DNA from: Uranotaenia lowii
Taxonomy: Eukaryota; Arthropoda; Insecta; Diptera; Culicidae
Direction of reading: 5' to 3'
Assembly (NCBI RefSeq): GCF_029784155.1
Contig: NC_073691.1
Span: 63,432,839 to 63,496,838 of the forward strand
DNA: 64,000 nt
Shown here: one piece after another, positions 33,960-43,928 of the stretch
Position numbering within the stretch: the stretch's first letter is position 1
How the letters are laid out: each line of letters starts with the position of its first letter
Made by a program: the position numbers and the translations under genes
Notes under the pieces: model-generated
The model's database searches: none
What the model saw: the letters and a program-made list of their open reading frames with translations, nothing else
What the model was told of the DNA's origin: nothing

Positions 33960-34690
33960 TCCTTACTGGACTATTGGATATAGTTTTACTGCCGTATGCA
34001 ATTCCATTCGCGGTAGATTTGATGGTCGTTATATCAGCTGCTAACAATACTTCGGGCTTCGAAAGTTAACCTTCACGTAAATTCCATACCCTTGTTAACG
34101 GCCAAAACTTGTGCGACAAAAGCGTCTTTCAGCTCGAAGAGATTGACGTCATGCTTCTTCTAGCCGGCTTGCTCATACTAAAATGTTGTCAACATTTATT
34201 GTAGAATTTTTTTTAATTAAGTCAAAATTTTCAAGCTTACCACTTTACCACAGCGCTAACCGGACCAGCTCCCTTAGTCTTGGGGCAGACATTGATCATA
34301 GGCGTAAGCAACAGATCGTGTCAATGGAGTCCAGGATTTTTGACTCTTACCGGAAGCCAAACAAACCGTCGTCGCTGAACCGTTGTTTTCCAAAGTATGT
34401 CCAGGCGTTACGGTTCCATCCTTTATTAATTTCGGCCGCCATGTTTCTAATTCTGTGCTTATCGAGAATGCTGCTTTTATTATTGCCAGAACCAGGACAG
34501 CGACGATTTTCTTCTTGTTGTAACCGTTCTTTTGAGATTCTTCCATCTATTGTTGGCTGCGAAAACAACGGTAGTATTTGCCATCGGAGCCTGAATCTCA
34601 AGGGCGAGAGATCCGGTACCTCTAGCCTCAAATTTCCACTTGTAGGCTGCTGGCTGCTTGATCCGTAGGGAAGATTGACATCAAAATATG
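33960..34690 (-). pseudogene. thiolase-like pseudogene (acetyl-CoA acetyltransferase / 3-ketoacyl-CoA thiolase)
   Basis: Minus-strand frame 34274-34546 reads LETWRPKLIKDGTVTPGH, then NNGSATTVCLASGK, then LTRSVAYA. This matches the conserved thiolase stretch (L.P.F.KDGTVTAGNAS..NDGAAA.VLAS......PLARIV). After an in-frame stop come GAGPVSAVVK (thiolase G.GPVPA), a 63-nt intron (34178-34240, GTAAGC...TTTTAG), then KKHDVNLFELKDAFVAQVLAVNKGMEF (thiolase DVDLFE.NEAFAAQ.LA) and, after a frameshift, VKVNF. Stops and indels make it dead, and the substrate-binding residues are eroded. The retained intron argues against a processed copy. It lies between TE fragments and may be a gene fragment carried by one. 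Confidence 0.65.
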
Positions 34691-34859
34691 TTAATTCCCA
34701 GAACAAAAAAAATGCTGGCTGCCGGCTGCCGTTGTATAGCCCTTCATCTGGGAGTGTGTTTCCGGAAGAAAGGACAACTGTATTCTTTTTTGGCTAAAAT
34801 AAAATGTTTCGTTCCAAGTTAAATAGGTATTTCAATTAGTTAAAAAAGACTTACCGAGC

Positions 34860-35085
34860 AAAATCAGCAAAATATTTAATTCCGGTATTATTTTGCGGTA
34901 AAAAGACAAACAAACCGTGCACGACCCGCACGACTGACCGAATGAAAACACGAGAATAAACTGTCAAACCGACCATGGTTTGAGCACAGACTAAATGCAT
35001 TGCAAATAGTTTGAGTCCATGCTACTGTAAATACTAAAATTGGCAGCAAATGGTTTTTTTACTCAAATTGAGCTGAAGTCTTGAC
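34860..35085 (-). mobile_element. T2-like arm left of the BEL element
   Basis: AGTAAAAAAACCATTTGCTG-like subterminal sequence with ATTTGAGTCCATGCTACTG-type phrases shared, inverted, with T2 copy b near 9840. It continues at 42240-42338 (GCTAACGGAAAGTAACAGCC then TTTTGTGTGTA) once the BEL element and one TTGAC are removed. Confidence 0.6.
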
Positions 35086-35616
35086 TGTTCGTGAACACGA
35101 AATTGAGTGAGGTGGCGCTATCTGGGTGTGAAGTCCAGTTGGAATTTGAAGTTTGGCCGATAAGGCCTGCTGTCAAAGTTTGCGGTAGCAGTTACTAAAA
35201 GGGACTAAGACAGTGATAAAAATACGAAGAGCAGTTTCCGCCAGGGCTTTTATAAAAGGCCCTTCCGAAAAAACGTGATAGCTTTTTCTCGTGCTGGCAG
35301 TCGAAAGATAAACAACAACGTGTGTAAATAGAAAGGATTGAGAGCAAAATTAATGTAAAGTTTTAGTTAAGATTGTAAATAGTAGGATTAAAATAAATGT
35401 TTGTTAGCTAAGGAATAAGTGAAATAGTATGCAGTGAATAAATTTAAGTGAACTTACCTGTGATCGTCGAAATTACTTACCGGAACAATAAACCTGTTGG
35501 AATACCTACCTGAAGACTTACCTGTTGAAATTCTTACTGGAATCCTGGATCCTGTAAATTCTGGAGACGAATCTTAATCATTCCGAAGTGCTGAAAAAAG
35601 TAAAGGTACTTAACTA
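35086..35616 (+). repeat. BEL 5' LTR
   Basis: Starts TGTTCGTGAACACG and ends GGTACTTAACTA. It holds a TATA box (TATAAAA, 35251-35257) in the near-palindrome GGGCTTTTATAAAAGGCCC and a poly(A) signal AATAAA at 35392. The downstream part repeats CTTACCTGTTG/CTACCTGAAGACTTACC phrases. Confidence 0.95.
35251..35257 (+). promoter_or_regulatory. TATA box of the BEL LTR
   Basis: TATAAAA about 140 nt upstream of the LTR's AATAAA. The same site in the 3' LTR is near 41869. Confidence 0.7.
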
Positions 35617-35618
35617 TA

Positions 35619-35637
35619 TGGTCCTTCGAACCGGATG
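35619..35637 (+). promoter_or_regulatory. primer-binding site (tRNA-Tyr-like)
   Basis: TGGTCCTTCGAACCGGATG begins two bases after the LTR. It has the TGG + TTCGA layout of a tRNA 3'-end complement and resembles the end of insect tRNA-Tyr as I recall it. Confidence 0.7.
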
Positions 35638-35855
35638 CCCGTCGAACTCCGAGCGTCCGGAACCTTATCGATATCGCAAGAAGTCCTGCTTTTCATCACG
35701 TCGTCGAATTGAGGTTATCCTGCTACAACTTGTTCCTGAAAATAAAACTTTACAAGGCATAGAAATTGCCTTTGCAAGGTAATTATATTTCCAATAACTT
35801 TATAGTGTGACGTTTTGTGCTCCGCTGGGAAAACTTTTCCAGATTTCCGCGCACG

Positions 35856-38800
35856 ATGGCATCAGAGCGCCGAATCAAGTCGCTTAAACTTCGACTACGC
35901 AGCATCGAGACATCCTTCAACCTCATAAGGGTGTTTGTCGACCATTATCAAGAAGACACCCAGTCGATGGAGGTTCCCGTCCGGCTGGAGAACCTCGGAG
36001 TCCTTTGGGCGGACTTCGGTAAAACCCAGGCCGAACTAGAGGCGGCCGATATAGAGGATCCGACTGTCATCGAGCTGCAATTAAAACAACGGGCACAATT
36101 TGAGACGGAATATTACCGTGTTAAAGGCTTCCTTCTATCCGTCAATAAAAATTCAACGTCACCGTGCTCTCAATCGTCTCAGTCAAGTGCACACTTCCCT
36201 ACTTCTTCTCAGATTCGCCTGCCTGATGTGAAGCTCCCAGTGTTTAATGGCACGCTAGAAAATTGGTTAAATTTCCACGATCTTTTCATCTCGTTAGTGC
36301 ATTCCTCCAGTGAATTATCAAATATTCAAAAATTCTATTATTTACGATCGTCGTTAACTGGAGATGCACTGAAACTAATTCAGACAATTACTATAAGCGC
36401 CAACAATTACCCTGTTGCCTGGAATTTATTGATAGACCATTTTCAAAATCCGTCACGCCTGAAACAAGCGTACGTCGATTCTCTTTTCGAATTTGTGCCG
36501 TTGAGGAAAGAGTCCGCATCCGATCTACATTCACTGGTTGAGAGATTCGAGGCCAATGTTCGCATTCTGAAGCAGTTGGGGGAAAAAACGGAGTTTTGGG
36601 ACGTTCTGTTGATTCGCATGTTAAGTATTCGCCTCGATCCAACAACACGGAGAGATTGGGAGGAATTTTCAACGAACCATGAAGCCATCACCTTCCCAGA
36701 TCTAGTTAGTTTTCTCCAACGACGAGTCACCGTTCTTCAAAGCGTAGGCAACGTGCACCTAGACACTTCATCCATTCCGGCTTCAAAGAAACCTGGCCCT
36801 CGATCAACTATCATCAGCAATGGTGCTACTCAGTTCTCGTCCCGTCAATGCTATGCCTGCTCGGAACATCACCCCTTATACCAATGCCCTACATTCTCCA
36901 AGATGACCATCGAAGACAAAGACAAGCTCGTACGACGTCAACAACTCTGTCGGAATTGTTTGCGAAAGGGTCATCAATCAAGAACCTGCCAATCGAAAAG
37001 TTCCTGCCGTAAATGTCGAGGTCGCCATCATAGCCAACTGTGCAGTCAGGACACTGCTCAGGCCGAAGTCAACAAACCGAGAGCTGAGGTGACTGTTCCT
37101 AGAGATCCCAATCCTGTCGTCGGAGAATGTTCATCGTTATCAGCAGCAGTCGGAACTCCCCTCAAGAAGGGCCACCCCAAAAGGGTGCTCCTTGCAACAG
37201 CCGTGATCCAGCTCATCGATGATCAAGGTACCACTCATCTAGCACGAGCGCTTCTCGATTCGGGTAGTGAATGCAGCTTCATTACCGAAGCGTTGTCTCA
37301 GCGACTAAAGTCTCGTCGAACCAAGGTGAATTTAGCCATTTCTGGGATCGGCCAGTCATCCACCCACGCTAGATGCAAACTTCGCACCACCATACTTTCA
37401 CGTGTCACCACCTTCTCGACCATCGTAGAGCTGTTAGTGTTGCCTAAACTCACCCTAAATTTGCCATCTGCCTCACTAGACATCTCGCAATGGAATCTAC
37501 CGCATGAAATAAAGCTAGCTGACCCTAATTTCTACCAAGCCAATCCAATCGACGTCGTCCTAGGTGCAGAAATCTTTTTCGACTTGTTCAAGCCTTCAGG
37601 AAGAATCTCTCTTGGTAATTCACTGCCTGTTCTTGTCAACTCCGCTCTTGGATGGGTAGTTTCGGGAAAGGTTACAAACTTCAACGCGGTCAGCCCTGTG
37701 GTATCCAACCTTGCAACCGTAGCAGAGGTTTATCAGCTCATGCAGCGATTCTGGACCATCGAAGAAGAAGATTCAGCCCCTTGTGTGTCAGTGGAAGAAG
37801 CAGCTTGCGAGCAACACTTTGTTCGAACCGTCCGACGTAATCCAGAAGGTCGATACGTAGTGCGACTGCCCCTCAAAGAATCCGTATCCAGCATTGGCGA
37901 CAATCGTAACATTGCTCTACATCGATTCCACATGATAGAATCCCGCTTGAAACGAGACAAGGATCTACGAGCTGAGTATCAGGATTTCATGACACAATAC
38001 GCCGCCCTCGGTCACATGCACCCAGTAGACTACACTACTCACTCCATCCCGCAGTACTACCTCCCCCATCACGCAGTCATTCGAGAAGAAAGTTCTACAA
38101 CCAAAGTGCGAGTAGTCTTTGACGCCTCCTGCAAATCGGCGACTGGGAAATCGTTGAACGACGTACTCATGGTCGGCGCAGTCATCCAAGACGATCTTCG
38201 TGCCATTATCTTGCGAACCCGAATCAACGCCATTTTGCTCATTGCCGACATCAAACAGATGTATCGGCAGATCCTGGTAGACGAGCGTGATACGCCCCTT
38301 CAACGAATCCTCTGGCGGAACTCACCCGACGAACCCATCAGTACTTTTGAGTTAAGAACTGTGACGTACGGTACAGCTAGCGCACCTTTTCTAGCTACTA
38401 GGACGCTACAACAACTGGCAGACGATGAAATGGCTGATTTTCCAGTGGGCGCAGCAGTTCTTAAAAGAGATGTCTACGTCGACGACTTGGTGACCAGCGG
38501 CAAGAATCCTGAAGAGCTGATAGAAGTGCGGAATCAACTCGATCAGATGTGCAGGCGTGGAGGTTTTGAGTTCCGCAAATTCGCGTCGAATGTGGAAGCT
38601 GTTTTGGATGGCATCCCCTCCGAAAGACGGGCGCTGCAGTCTTCAGTAGAACTTGCTACTGATCAGTGCATCAAGACCTTGGGATTGCACTGGGAGCCAG
38701 CATCAGACCACTTTCGCTTCCACATCAATCTACCCAAACAATCCCAATCCACTCAAATCAGCAAGAGATTGGCTCTTTCTCAGATCGCGCAGCTCTTCGA

Positions 38801-41129
38801 TCCTTTAGGCTTGGTTGGACCAGTCATCGTCACAGCAAAGGTGTTTATGCAGACTCTATGGAGTCTCAAATCCGACGACGGCAAGGCGTGGGGATGGGAT
38901 CAACCATTGCCACCTTCTCTTACTACATACTGGCAAGACTACTACTCGCAGCTGCCACTTCTAGAGCAGCTTCGAATTCCTCGCTGTGTCGTGCTGCCAC
39001 ATTTCGATTCAATCCAACTGCATCTGTTCTCTGACGCTTCAGAACAGGCCTATGGGGCTTGTGCATATTTTCGATCAACGGACCCCTCTGGTGCTGTTTC
39101 AGTCGGTCTGGTTACTGCCAAATCGAAGGTGGCTCCACTGAAAAGGCGCAGCATTCCTCGGCTTGAACTTTGCGGAGCACTCGAAGCCGCCCAGCTATAC
39201 CAAAAAATCTCCTCAGCCTTCGGTCGGAAATTTCAAACGTTTTTCTGGGTCGATTCAACAACGGTGCTTGCTTGGCTTAAAGCGAGTCCATCAGTTTGGA
39301 CAACATTTGTCGCTAACCGGGTCTCCAAGATCCAACTTGCGACGGACGGTACCACATGGAGTCACGTAGCTGGTCAGCAAAATCCGGCCGACCATCTCTC
39401 GAGAGGCATCGACGCAAAAACATTGGTTTCCTGCAGACTCTGGTGGCAAGGACCTGATTGGCTGCGCTCAGATCAATTTGTGGAGCAAACATCACCATCA
39501 TCTTCGTTTGAAACTCAACTGGAGTTTCGAGCAGCTAAACCCGCCGGTCTTATGACCACCACCACAACAACATTCCTGGATTCCTACATTGAACGGTTCT
39601 CGAAATTCCAAACAATGCTACGCGTGACAGCATTTTGCATACGATTTTGTCACAACGCTCGAACAAAGGAGCCGAATCGAAGGTTCCATGCTTTTCTATC
39701 GACCACAGAACTCCGGAAGGCCGAAACAGTTCTTATCCGTTGGGTGCAAGCTCAGGAATTTCCTGACTATGTTGCAGCACTTCGAGCGTCCAAGCCAGCG
39801 CCCGCTAAATCAAGACTTCGTTGGTTCACTCCTTTCTTGGATTCGGAACAGGTAATGCGGGTAGGAGGAAGAATCGATCGATCGCCGCTGAACTATGATA
39901 CCAAGCATCAAATCTTACTTCCGTACCATCATCGTTTCTCTTCGCTACTGGTTGAGTGTTACCATGAAAGACATTTACATGCCGCTCCACAACTACTCAT
40001 GGGATTACTCCGGTTAAGGTACTGGATCATAGGGGCCAGAAATTTGGCCAAATCCATCGTCCACCGCTGCATAATTTGCGTCCGAGCTCGCCCTAAATTG
40101 GTGGAACAATTTATGGCAGAGCTCCCGAAGGAACGCATTGTCGCCACCCGTCCTTTTACTGTTACGGGAGTTGATTATTGGGGTCCTATTCTGCTGAAAC
40201 CGCCGCATCGCAGATCCGCTCCAATTAAAGCATTCGTAGCGGTGTTCATTTGCTTCAGCACCAAGGCTGTGCACATCGAATTGGTTTTCGATCTAACCAC
40301 AGCCAAATTTATTCAGGCTTTGCGACGCTTTGTCGCTCGTCGTGGCCCACCGTCCGACATCCATAGCGATAATGGCCGAAATTTTCTTGGCGCTAAAAAC
40401 GAGCTTCTCCGACTCCTCCGCAATCCAGAGCACACCAAAAAGCTGGGAATCGAATGTTCGGATTGCAACATACGTTGGCACTTCAATCCGCCAAGAGCAT
40501 CCCATTTCGGTGGATTGTGGGAATCCGCTATTAATTCCGCTCAAAAGCACTTTATCCGAGTTGTCCGTGATCGTCCGCTGGCCTACGACGATATGCACAC
40601 TCTCCTGTGTCAAATAGAAAGCTGCCTAAATTCCCGCCCACTCGTTGCATTGAGTGACGATCCGACCGACTACGAGCCTCTTACGCCTGGACACTTCCTA
40701 GTCGGCACCTCCTTGAAAGCTGTACCAGACGACGATCTTTCCGAAGTGCAGATACATTCCCTGAAGAAGTGGCAACAGACGCAGAAACTATTCCAGGATG
40801 TTTGGCGACGCTGGCACCTGGAATATTTAACAACTTTATCACCAAGGTCAAAATGGATCAACTCACCTGTAACGATAAAGGAGAATCAGCTGGTCCTACT
40901 CAAAGAAGAAGGCACTCCACCCATTCGCTGGCCAACCGCAAGAATCAGTAAGATTCATCCCGGCGAAGACGGAATCACCAGAGTGGTTACTCTACAAACT
41001 CCCAAAGGATCCTGCACTCGACCGGTGGCGAAAATTTGTTTGTTGCCGATTGCACCACCACCGGAGGAATCAACTATCACCGCCGGCGCTGAGCAACCAA
41101 CAGCAAACATAATTTGGAAGAAATGCTAA
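35856..41129 (+). CDS. BEL/Pao gag-pol polyprotein
   Basis: The frame opens at 35817; the start at ATGGCATCAGAG (35856) is preferred. Domains in order, residues counted from 35817: gag (DUF1759-like, about 140-300); zinc knuckles (CYACSEHHPLYQC, CRNCLRKGHQSRTC, CRKCRGRHHSQLC, about 344-412); aspartic protease LLDSGSECSFI (about 479); RT with RVVFDAS (about 764) and catalytic YVDD (about 886); RNase H LFSDASEQAYGA (about 1069); integrase HHCC (H..HAAPQ...C.IC, about 1385-1420); then the D/D/E core in VDYWGP, HSDNGRNF and GGLWES, with 50 residues between the last two. The C-terminal domain is DUF5641-like. All catalytic residues are present, with no stop or frameshift. Confidence 0.96.
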   Translation: MASERRIKSLKLRLRSIETSFNLIRVFVDHYQEDTQSMEVPVRLENLGVLWADFGKTQAELEAADIEDPTVIELQLKQRAQFETEYYRVKGFLLSVNKNSTSPCSQSSQSSAHFPTSSQIRLPDVKLPVFNGTLENWLNFHDLFISLVHSSSELSNIQKFYYLRSSLTGDALKLIQTITISANNYPVAWNLLIDHFQNPSRLKQAYVDSLFEFVPLRKESASDLHSLVERFEANVRILKQLGEKTEFWDVLLIRMLSIRLDPTTRRDWEEFSTNHEAITFPDLVSFLQRRVTVLQSVGNVHLDTSSIPASKKPGPRSTIISNGATQFSSRQCYACSEHHPLYQCPTFSKMTIEDKDKLVRRQQLCRNCLRKGHQSRTCQSKSSCRKCRGRHHSQLCSQDTAQAEVNKPRAEVTVPRDPNPVVGECSSLSAAVGTPLKKGHPKRVLLATAVIQLIDDQGTTHLARALLDSGSECSFITEALSQRLKSRRTKVNLAISGIGQSSTHARCKLRTTILSRVTTFSTIVELLVLPKLTLNLPSASLDISQWNLPHEIKLADPNFYQANPIDVVLGAEIFFDLFKPSGRISLGNSLPVLVNSALGWVVSGKVTNFNAVSPVVSNLATVAEVYQLMQRFWTIEEEDSAPCVSVEEAACEQHFVRTVRRNPEGRYVVRLPLKESVSSIGDNRNIALHRFHMIESRLKRDKDLRAEYQDFMTQYAALGHMHPVDYTTHSIPQYYLPHHAVIREESSTTKVRVVFDASCKSATGKSLNDVLMVGAVIQDDLRAIILRTRINAILLIADIKQMYRQILVDERDTPLQRILWRNSPDEPISTFELRTVTYGTASAPFLATRTLQQLADDEMADFPVGAAVLKRDVYVDDLVTSGKNPEELIEVRNQLDQMCRRGGFEFRKFASNVEAVLDGIPSERRALQSSVELATDQCIKTLGLHWEPASDHFRFHINLPKQSQSTQISKRLALSQIAQLFDPLGLVGPVIVTAKVFMQTLWSLKSDDGKAWGWDQPLPPSLTTYWQDYYSQLPLLEQLRIPRCVVLPHFDSIQLHLFSDASEQAYGACAYFRSTDPSGAVSVGLVTAKSKVAPLKRRSIPRLELCGALEAAQLYQKISSAFGRKFQTFFWVDSTTVLAWLKASPSVWTTFVANRVSKIQLATDGTTWSHVAGQQNPADHLSRGIDAKTLVSCRLWWQGPDWLRSDQFVEQTSPSSSFETQLEFRAAKPAGLMTTTTTTFLDSYIERFSKFQTMLRVTAFCIRFCHNARTKEPNRRFHAFLSTTELRKAETVLIRWVQAQEFPDYVAALRASKPAPAKSRLRWFTPFLDSEQVMRVGGRIDRSPLNYDTKHQILLPYHHRFSSLLVECYHERHLHAAPQLLMGLLRLRYWIIGARNLAKSIVHRCIICVRARPKLVEQFMAELPKERIVATRPFTVTGVDYWGPILLKPPHRRSAPIKAFVAVFICFSTKAVHIELVFDLTTAKFIQALRRFVARRGPPSDIHSDNGRNFLGAKNELLRLLRNPEHTKKLGIECSDCNIRWHFNPPRASHFGGLWESAINSAQKHFIRVVRDRPLAYDDMHTLLCQIESCLNSRPLVALSDDPTDYEPLTPGHFLVGTSLKAVPDDDLSEVQIHSLKKWQQTQKLFQDVWRRWHLEYLTTLSPRSKWINSPVTIKENQLVLLKEEGTPPIRWPTARISKIHPGEDGITRVVTLQTPKGSCTRPVAKICLLPIAPPPEESTITAGAEQPTANIIWKKC

Positions 41130-41703
41130 ATTTGGGTTCCAGTTCCAGCTGAAATGTACTTTTCAAGGCACATTTTAGTTTGGACCAGGTGAGTACCTGT
41201 CCAACCTTTTTATGTTCACCGAAAAGCGCTACCGGATCTATATTTGCAGACACATCAGCACCAGAACAATTCACAACAACGAAAGCGAAGTTCCACTGCA
41301 CCAACTGCTCTGATCACTACTAACTGCACTTTACACTATGGGAGGCGCAGTGTGGTTGCATCACTAATCCTAATTTGTTTCACTGAAAGGACCAACACCA
41401 ATCGCTCCAGTACCGCATCACTTTTCCTAGACTTGGCACTTTCCCACACGATACAAGGCACCATTAAATTTGGACTAGGTGAGTTCCTGTCCAAAGCATA
41501 TGATTTCTTTAAAACGGTGCTACCGGGTTTTAATTTTGCAGGCACTTCAGAACAAAATTTTTTCGCGAAACACGGACTACGATTCGAGACGACGGCAGAA
41601 AGTAAACAAACAACATCTACACGCTCCGAGGAAAAACCACAGTTCTACAGTGATTTCTACGCGATGGATGCTGTCAGAAACAGTGTTTCTGAAGGGGCCA
41701 GTA
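41130..41703 (+). other. BEL 3' untranslated region with duplicated intron-like module
   Basis: Two degenerate direct copies, about 41169-41268 and 41457-41556. Each reads GGCAC...TTTGGAC(C/T)AGGTGAGT, CCTGTCC, then GCTACCGG and a TTTGCAG followed by (G/A)CAC.TCAG. The GGTGAGT and TTTGCAG look like splice donor and acceptor sites about 75-85 nt apart. A 190-codon frame (41244-41816) crosses this region into the LTR but has no recognised domain. Confidence 0.6.
41691..41697 (+). promoter_or_regulatory. BEL polypurine tract
   Basis: GAAGGGG ends 6 nt before the 3' LTR at 41704; it is the expected plus-strand primer. Confidence 0.6.
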
Positions 41704-42234
41704 TGTTCGTGAACACGAAATTGAGTGAGGTGGCGCTATCTGGGTGTGAAGTCCAGTTGGAATTTGAAGTTTGGCCGATAAGGCCTGCTGTCAAAGTTTG
41801 CGGTAGCAGTTACTAAAAGGGACTAAGACAGTGATAAAAATACGAAGAGCAGTTTCCGCCAGGGCTTTTATAAAAGGCCCTTCCGAAAAAACGTGATAGC
41901 TTTTTCTCGTGCTGGCAGTCGAAAGATAAACAACAACGTGTGTAAATAGAAAGGATTGAGAGCAAAATTAATGTAAAGTTTTAGTTAAGATTGTAAATAG
42001 TAGGATTAAAATAAATGTTTGTTAGCTAAGGAATAAGTGAAATAGTATGCAGTGAATAAATTTAAGTGAACTTACCTGTGATCGTCGAAATTACTTACCG
42101 GAACAATAAACCTGTTGGAATACCTACCTGAAGACTTACCTGTTGAAATTCTTACTGGAATCCTGGATCCTGTAAATTCTGGAGACGAATCTTAATCATT
42201 CCGAAGTGCTGAAAAAAGTAAAGGTACTTAACTA
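41704..42234 (+). repeat. BEL 3' LTR
   Basis: 531 bp, identical by eye to the 5' LTR, followed directly by the TTGAC target duplication. Confidence 0.95.
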
Positions 42235-42239
42235 TTGAC

Positions 42240-42338
42240 AATATGGAAAAGTGCTAATTCAAAAGTAAAAAAATATTTTTGCTAACGGAAAGTAACAGCC
42301 ATTTTTTGCTAAGTGGAGGCCCGAAAGTTTTGTGTGTA
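42240..42338 (-). mobile_element. T2 TIR end right of the BEL element
   Basis: GCTAACGGAAAGTAACAGCC, TTTTGCTAAGTGGAGGC and a final TTTTGTGTGTA: an inverted T2 left end (compare 8836-8920). Confidence 0.75.
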
Positions 42339-42359
42339 GGAGATATTATTTAGTTTGTA

Positions 42360-43151
42360 CACTGTAAATTTTTGCCTCGATTTCCAGCAAAAAAAATTGC
42401 TGGAAACGTTCAGCAATCCAAATTTTTGCTGGAAACCAGCAATCGATTTTCAAATTGCTGAATTTTCCAGCATTCGGTTATGTGCTTGTCATTTTTGCTG
42501 AAAAATCAGCAATCGGTTTTCAAATTGCTGGACTTTCCAGCAATTGATCTAGTTTGCTGGAAAATCAGCAATCGAGTTGTCAATTTGGAGTTTGTTTTTG
42601 TTTCGTACGCTGAAGTAAGGTGAGATTCTATTTTACGAATTAAGATTAAATTAATATAATTATTTTATTTTCCTCTATATTCTAGCAACCAGGCATCAAA
42701 TCAAGGGTAAGTTTTTATTGTACAGGTAGATATTCCATAGAAGATACTAATCAAAACTATTTTTACAGGTGGCGGATGATCAACACTGCGACACAAAGCG
42801 GCCACCCCAGAGCCGGTTTTATAAAATTGTAAAAAAAAAGTTTTTTTTTAAAATAAATAAATTCCTTATTGAAAATGGGAGAAAATAATTGTTTTTATTG
42901 CTTATTATATGCACAGCCAATATTAAACTGTAATTTTGAATTGAAATATAAATTTCATACTAAATACTGCCGGTTGTGTTGAAAGAAATAGCTGGTTTCC
43001 AGCAATCTGGATTGCTGATTTTCCAGCAATTTGAATTGCTGGAAACCAGCATTAACGTTTGCTGTTTTTTACAGCAATTGAAATTGCTGGAAATTTTGCT
43101 GGAAAGTCAGCGAGACAAAAGCGGGTTTCCAGCAAAAAAAAATTTGCTGTG
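42360..43151 (+). mobile_element. T3 TIR element, copy b
   Basis: 792 bp, TA on both sides (42358-42359, 43152-43153), ends CACTGTAAATTTTTGCC and, inverted, CACAGCAAATTTTTT. Both arms are TTGCTGGAAA/TTTCCAGCAA palindromes; the centre holds the three-exon mini-gene and AATAAATAAA at 42852. Confidence 0.9.
42480..42832 (+). CDS. T3 mini-gene, three exons, 74-residue product (copy b)
   Basis: Exon 1 42480-42619 (140 nt, MCLSFLLKN...SYAEV). Intron 1 42620-42685 (66 nt, GTGAGATTC...ATATTCTAG). Micro-exon 42686-42706 (21 nt). Intron 2 42707-42768 (62 nt, GTAAGTTTT...TTTTTACAG). Exon 3 42769-42832 ending TAA. Total 225 nt, in frame throughout. Exon 1 is largely translated palindrome; the C-terminus is WRMIN...QSGHPRAG..KL. 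AATAAA follows 20 nt after the stop. Copy c has the same exon and intron lengths and an open frame with about 7 changed residues. Unknown protein. No transcript evidence, and changes do not look strongly biased to silent sites. Confidence 0.5.
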
Positions 43152-43928
43152 TATATCATTAAATCAATCCGTCATACTGTGTTAAGTTTTTATACGGCAT
43201 CCAAAAATGTAAAAATTTGTGTTTTTCAAATTTTCTATGACAATCAAAAACTTCAAAAAACTATCTCATGATGTGAGAAACTTTGGCACCATAATTAAAT
43301 GTTAATTTTATTACATTATTTTTTTTTCCTTGTAGGGGAGAGCCCACTGTGACCAGTAGTTGATCTATTGTGGTAATTACCCCGCGTTACCGTATGCTAT
43401 CAGGCTCACCTGCACTATGGGTTGAAGTGACAGTTGATTGCTGACTAAGCATTTTATCCCAATCGGGTATGATATCAAATATGTATGATATAACCTTCTT
43501 AGGGCTGATATGCAACCATATGTCTTGTGCGCTTATGAACTTTGCCTCAAGAACACGCTCTCTCCTCTTAAGGAGGGCGCAGCAGTTGCATAAGAGATGC
43601 TCTGCAGTTTCTTTTTCGAACCCGCAGAACCGACAGTCATCGTTTTGAATAATGTTTATCCTTTTGAGATGCTGTTTTGTTGGACAGTGTCCTGTCAATA
43701 GACCAGTGTAAGTACTTAACTCGTGCTTACTTAAGTTCAACATGTTTTTGAAGAGTCGTGCGCTTGGTTCAATGAATCTTTTCGCCTGAGTTGCTCCCTC
43801 TGCTGTTATCCAGTTGGAGACAATAGTGGTGCTTTCCCAGTTCTTGAGTTCCATATTCAAGGCACTCCTAGATACTCCGCAGAAAGGTTCAGGTCCAATT
43901 AACAGACCCTGAGATCCTTCCCTAGCTA

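Larger units (their letters stand above)
35086..42234 (+). mobile_element. full-length BEL/Pao LTR retrotransposon
   Basis: 7149-bp element with two 531-bp LTRs that I read as identical, a tRNA primer site 2 nt after the 5' LTR, one long gag-pol frame, a polypurine tract, and a 5-bp target duplication TTGAC (35081-35085 and 42235-42239). Identical LTRs and an open pol imply a very recent insertion. No env-like frame is evident; 574 bp of non-coding DNA follow pol. Confidence 0.95.

Noticed and set aside
34183..34668. 161-codon plus-strand ORF
   Set aside because: It is antisense to the thiolase-like pseudogene, whose motifs are on the minus strand; composition is consistent with a shadow frame.
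36391..40951. Many 60-120 codon frames on both strands inside the BEL element
   Set aside because: Shadows of the 1770-codon gag-pol frame in GC-richer coding DNA.
26407..42338. A single T2 element spanning 26407-42338 with all nested insertions
   Set aside because: The flanking 8-mers (TGTTGATA, GGAGATAT) do not match, and continuity between 31270 and 34860 cannot be shown; kept as separate fragments.
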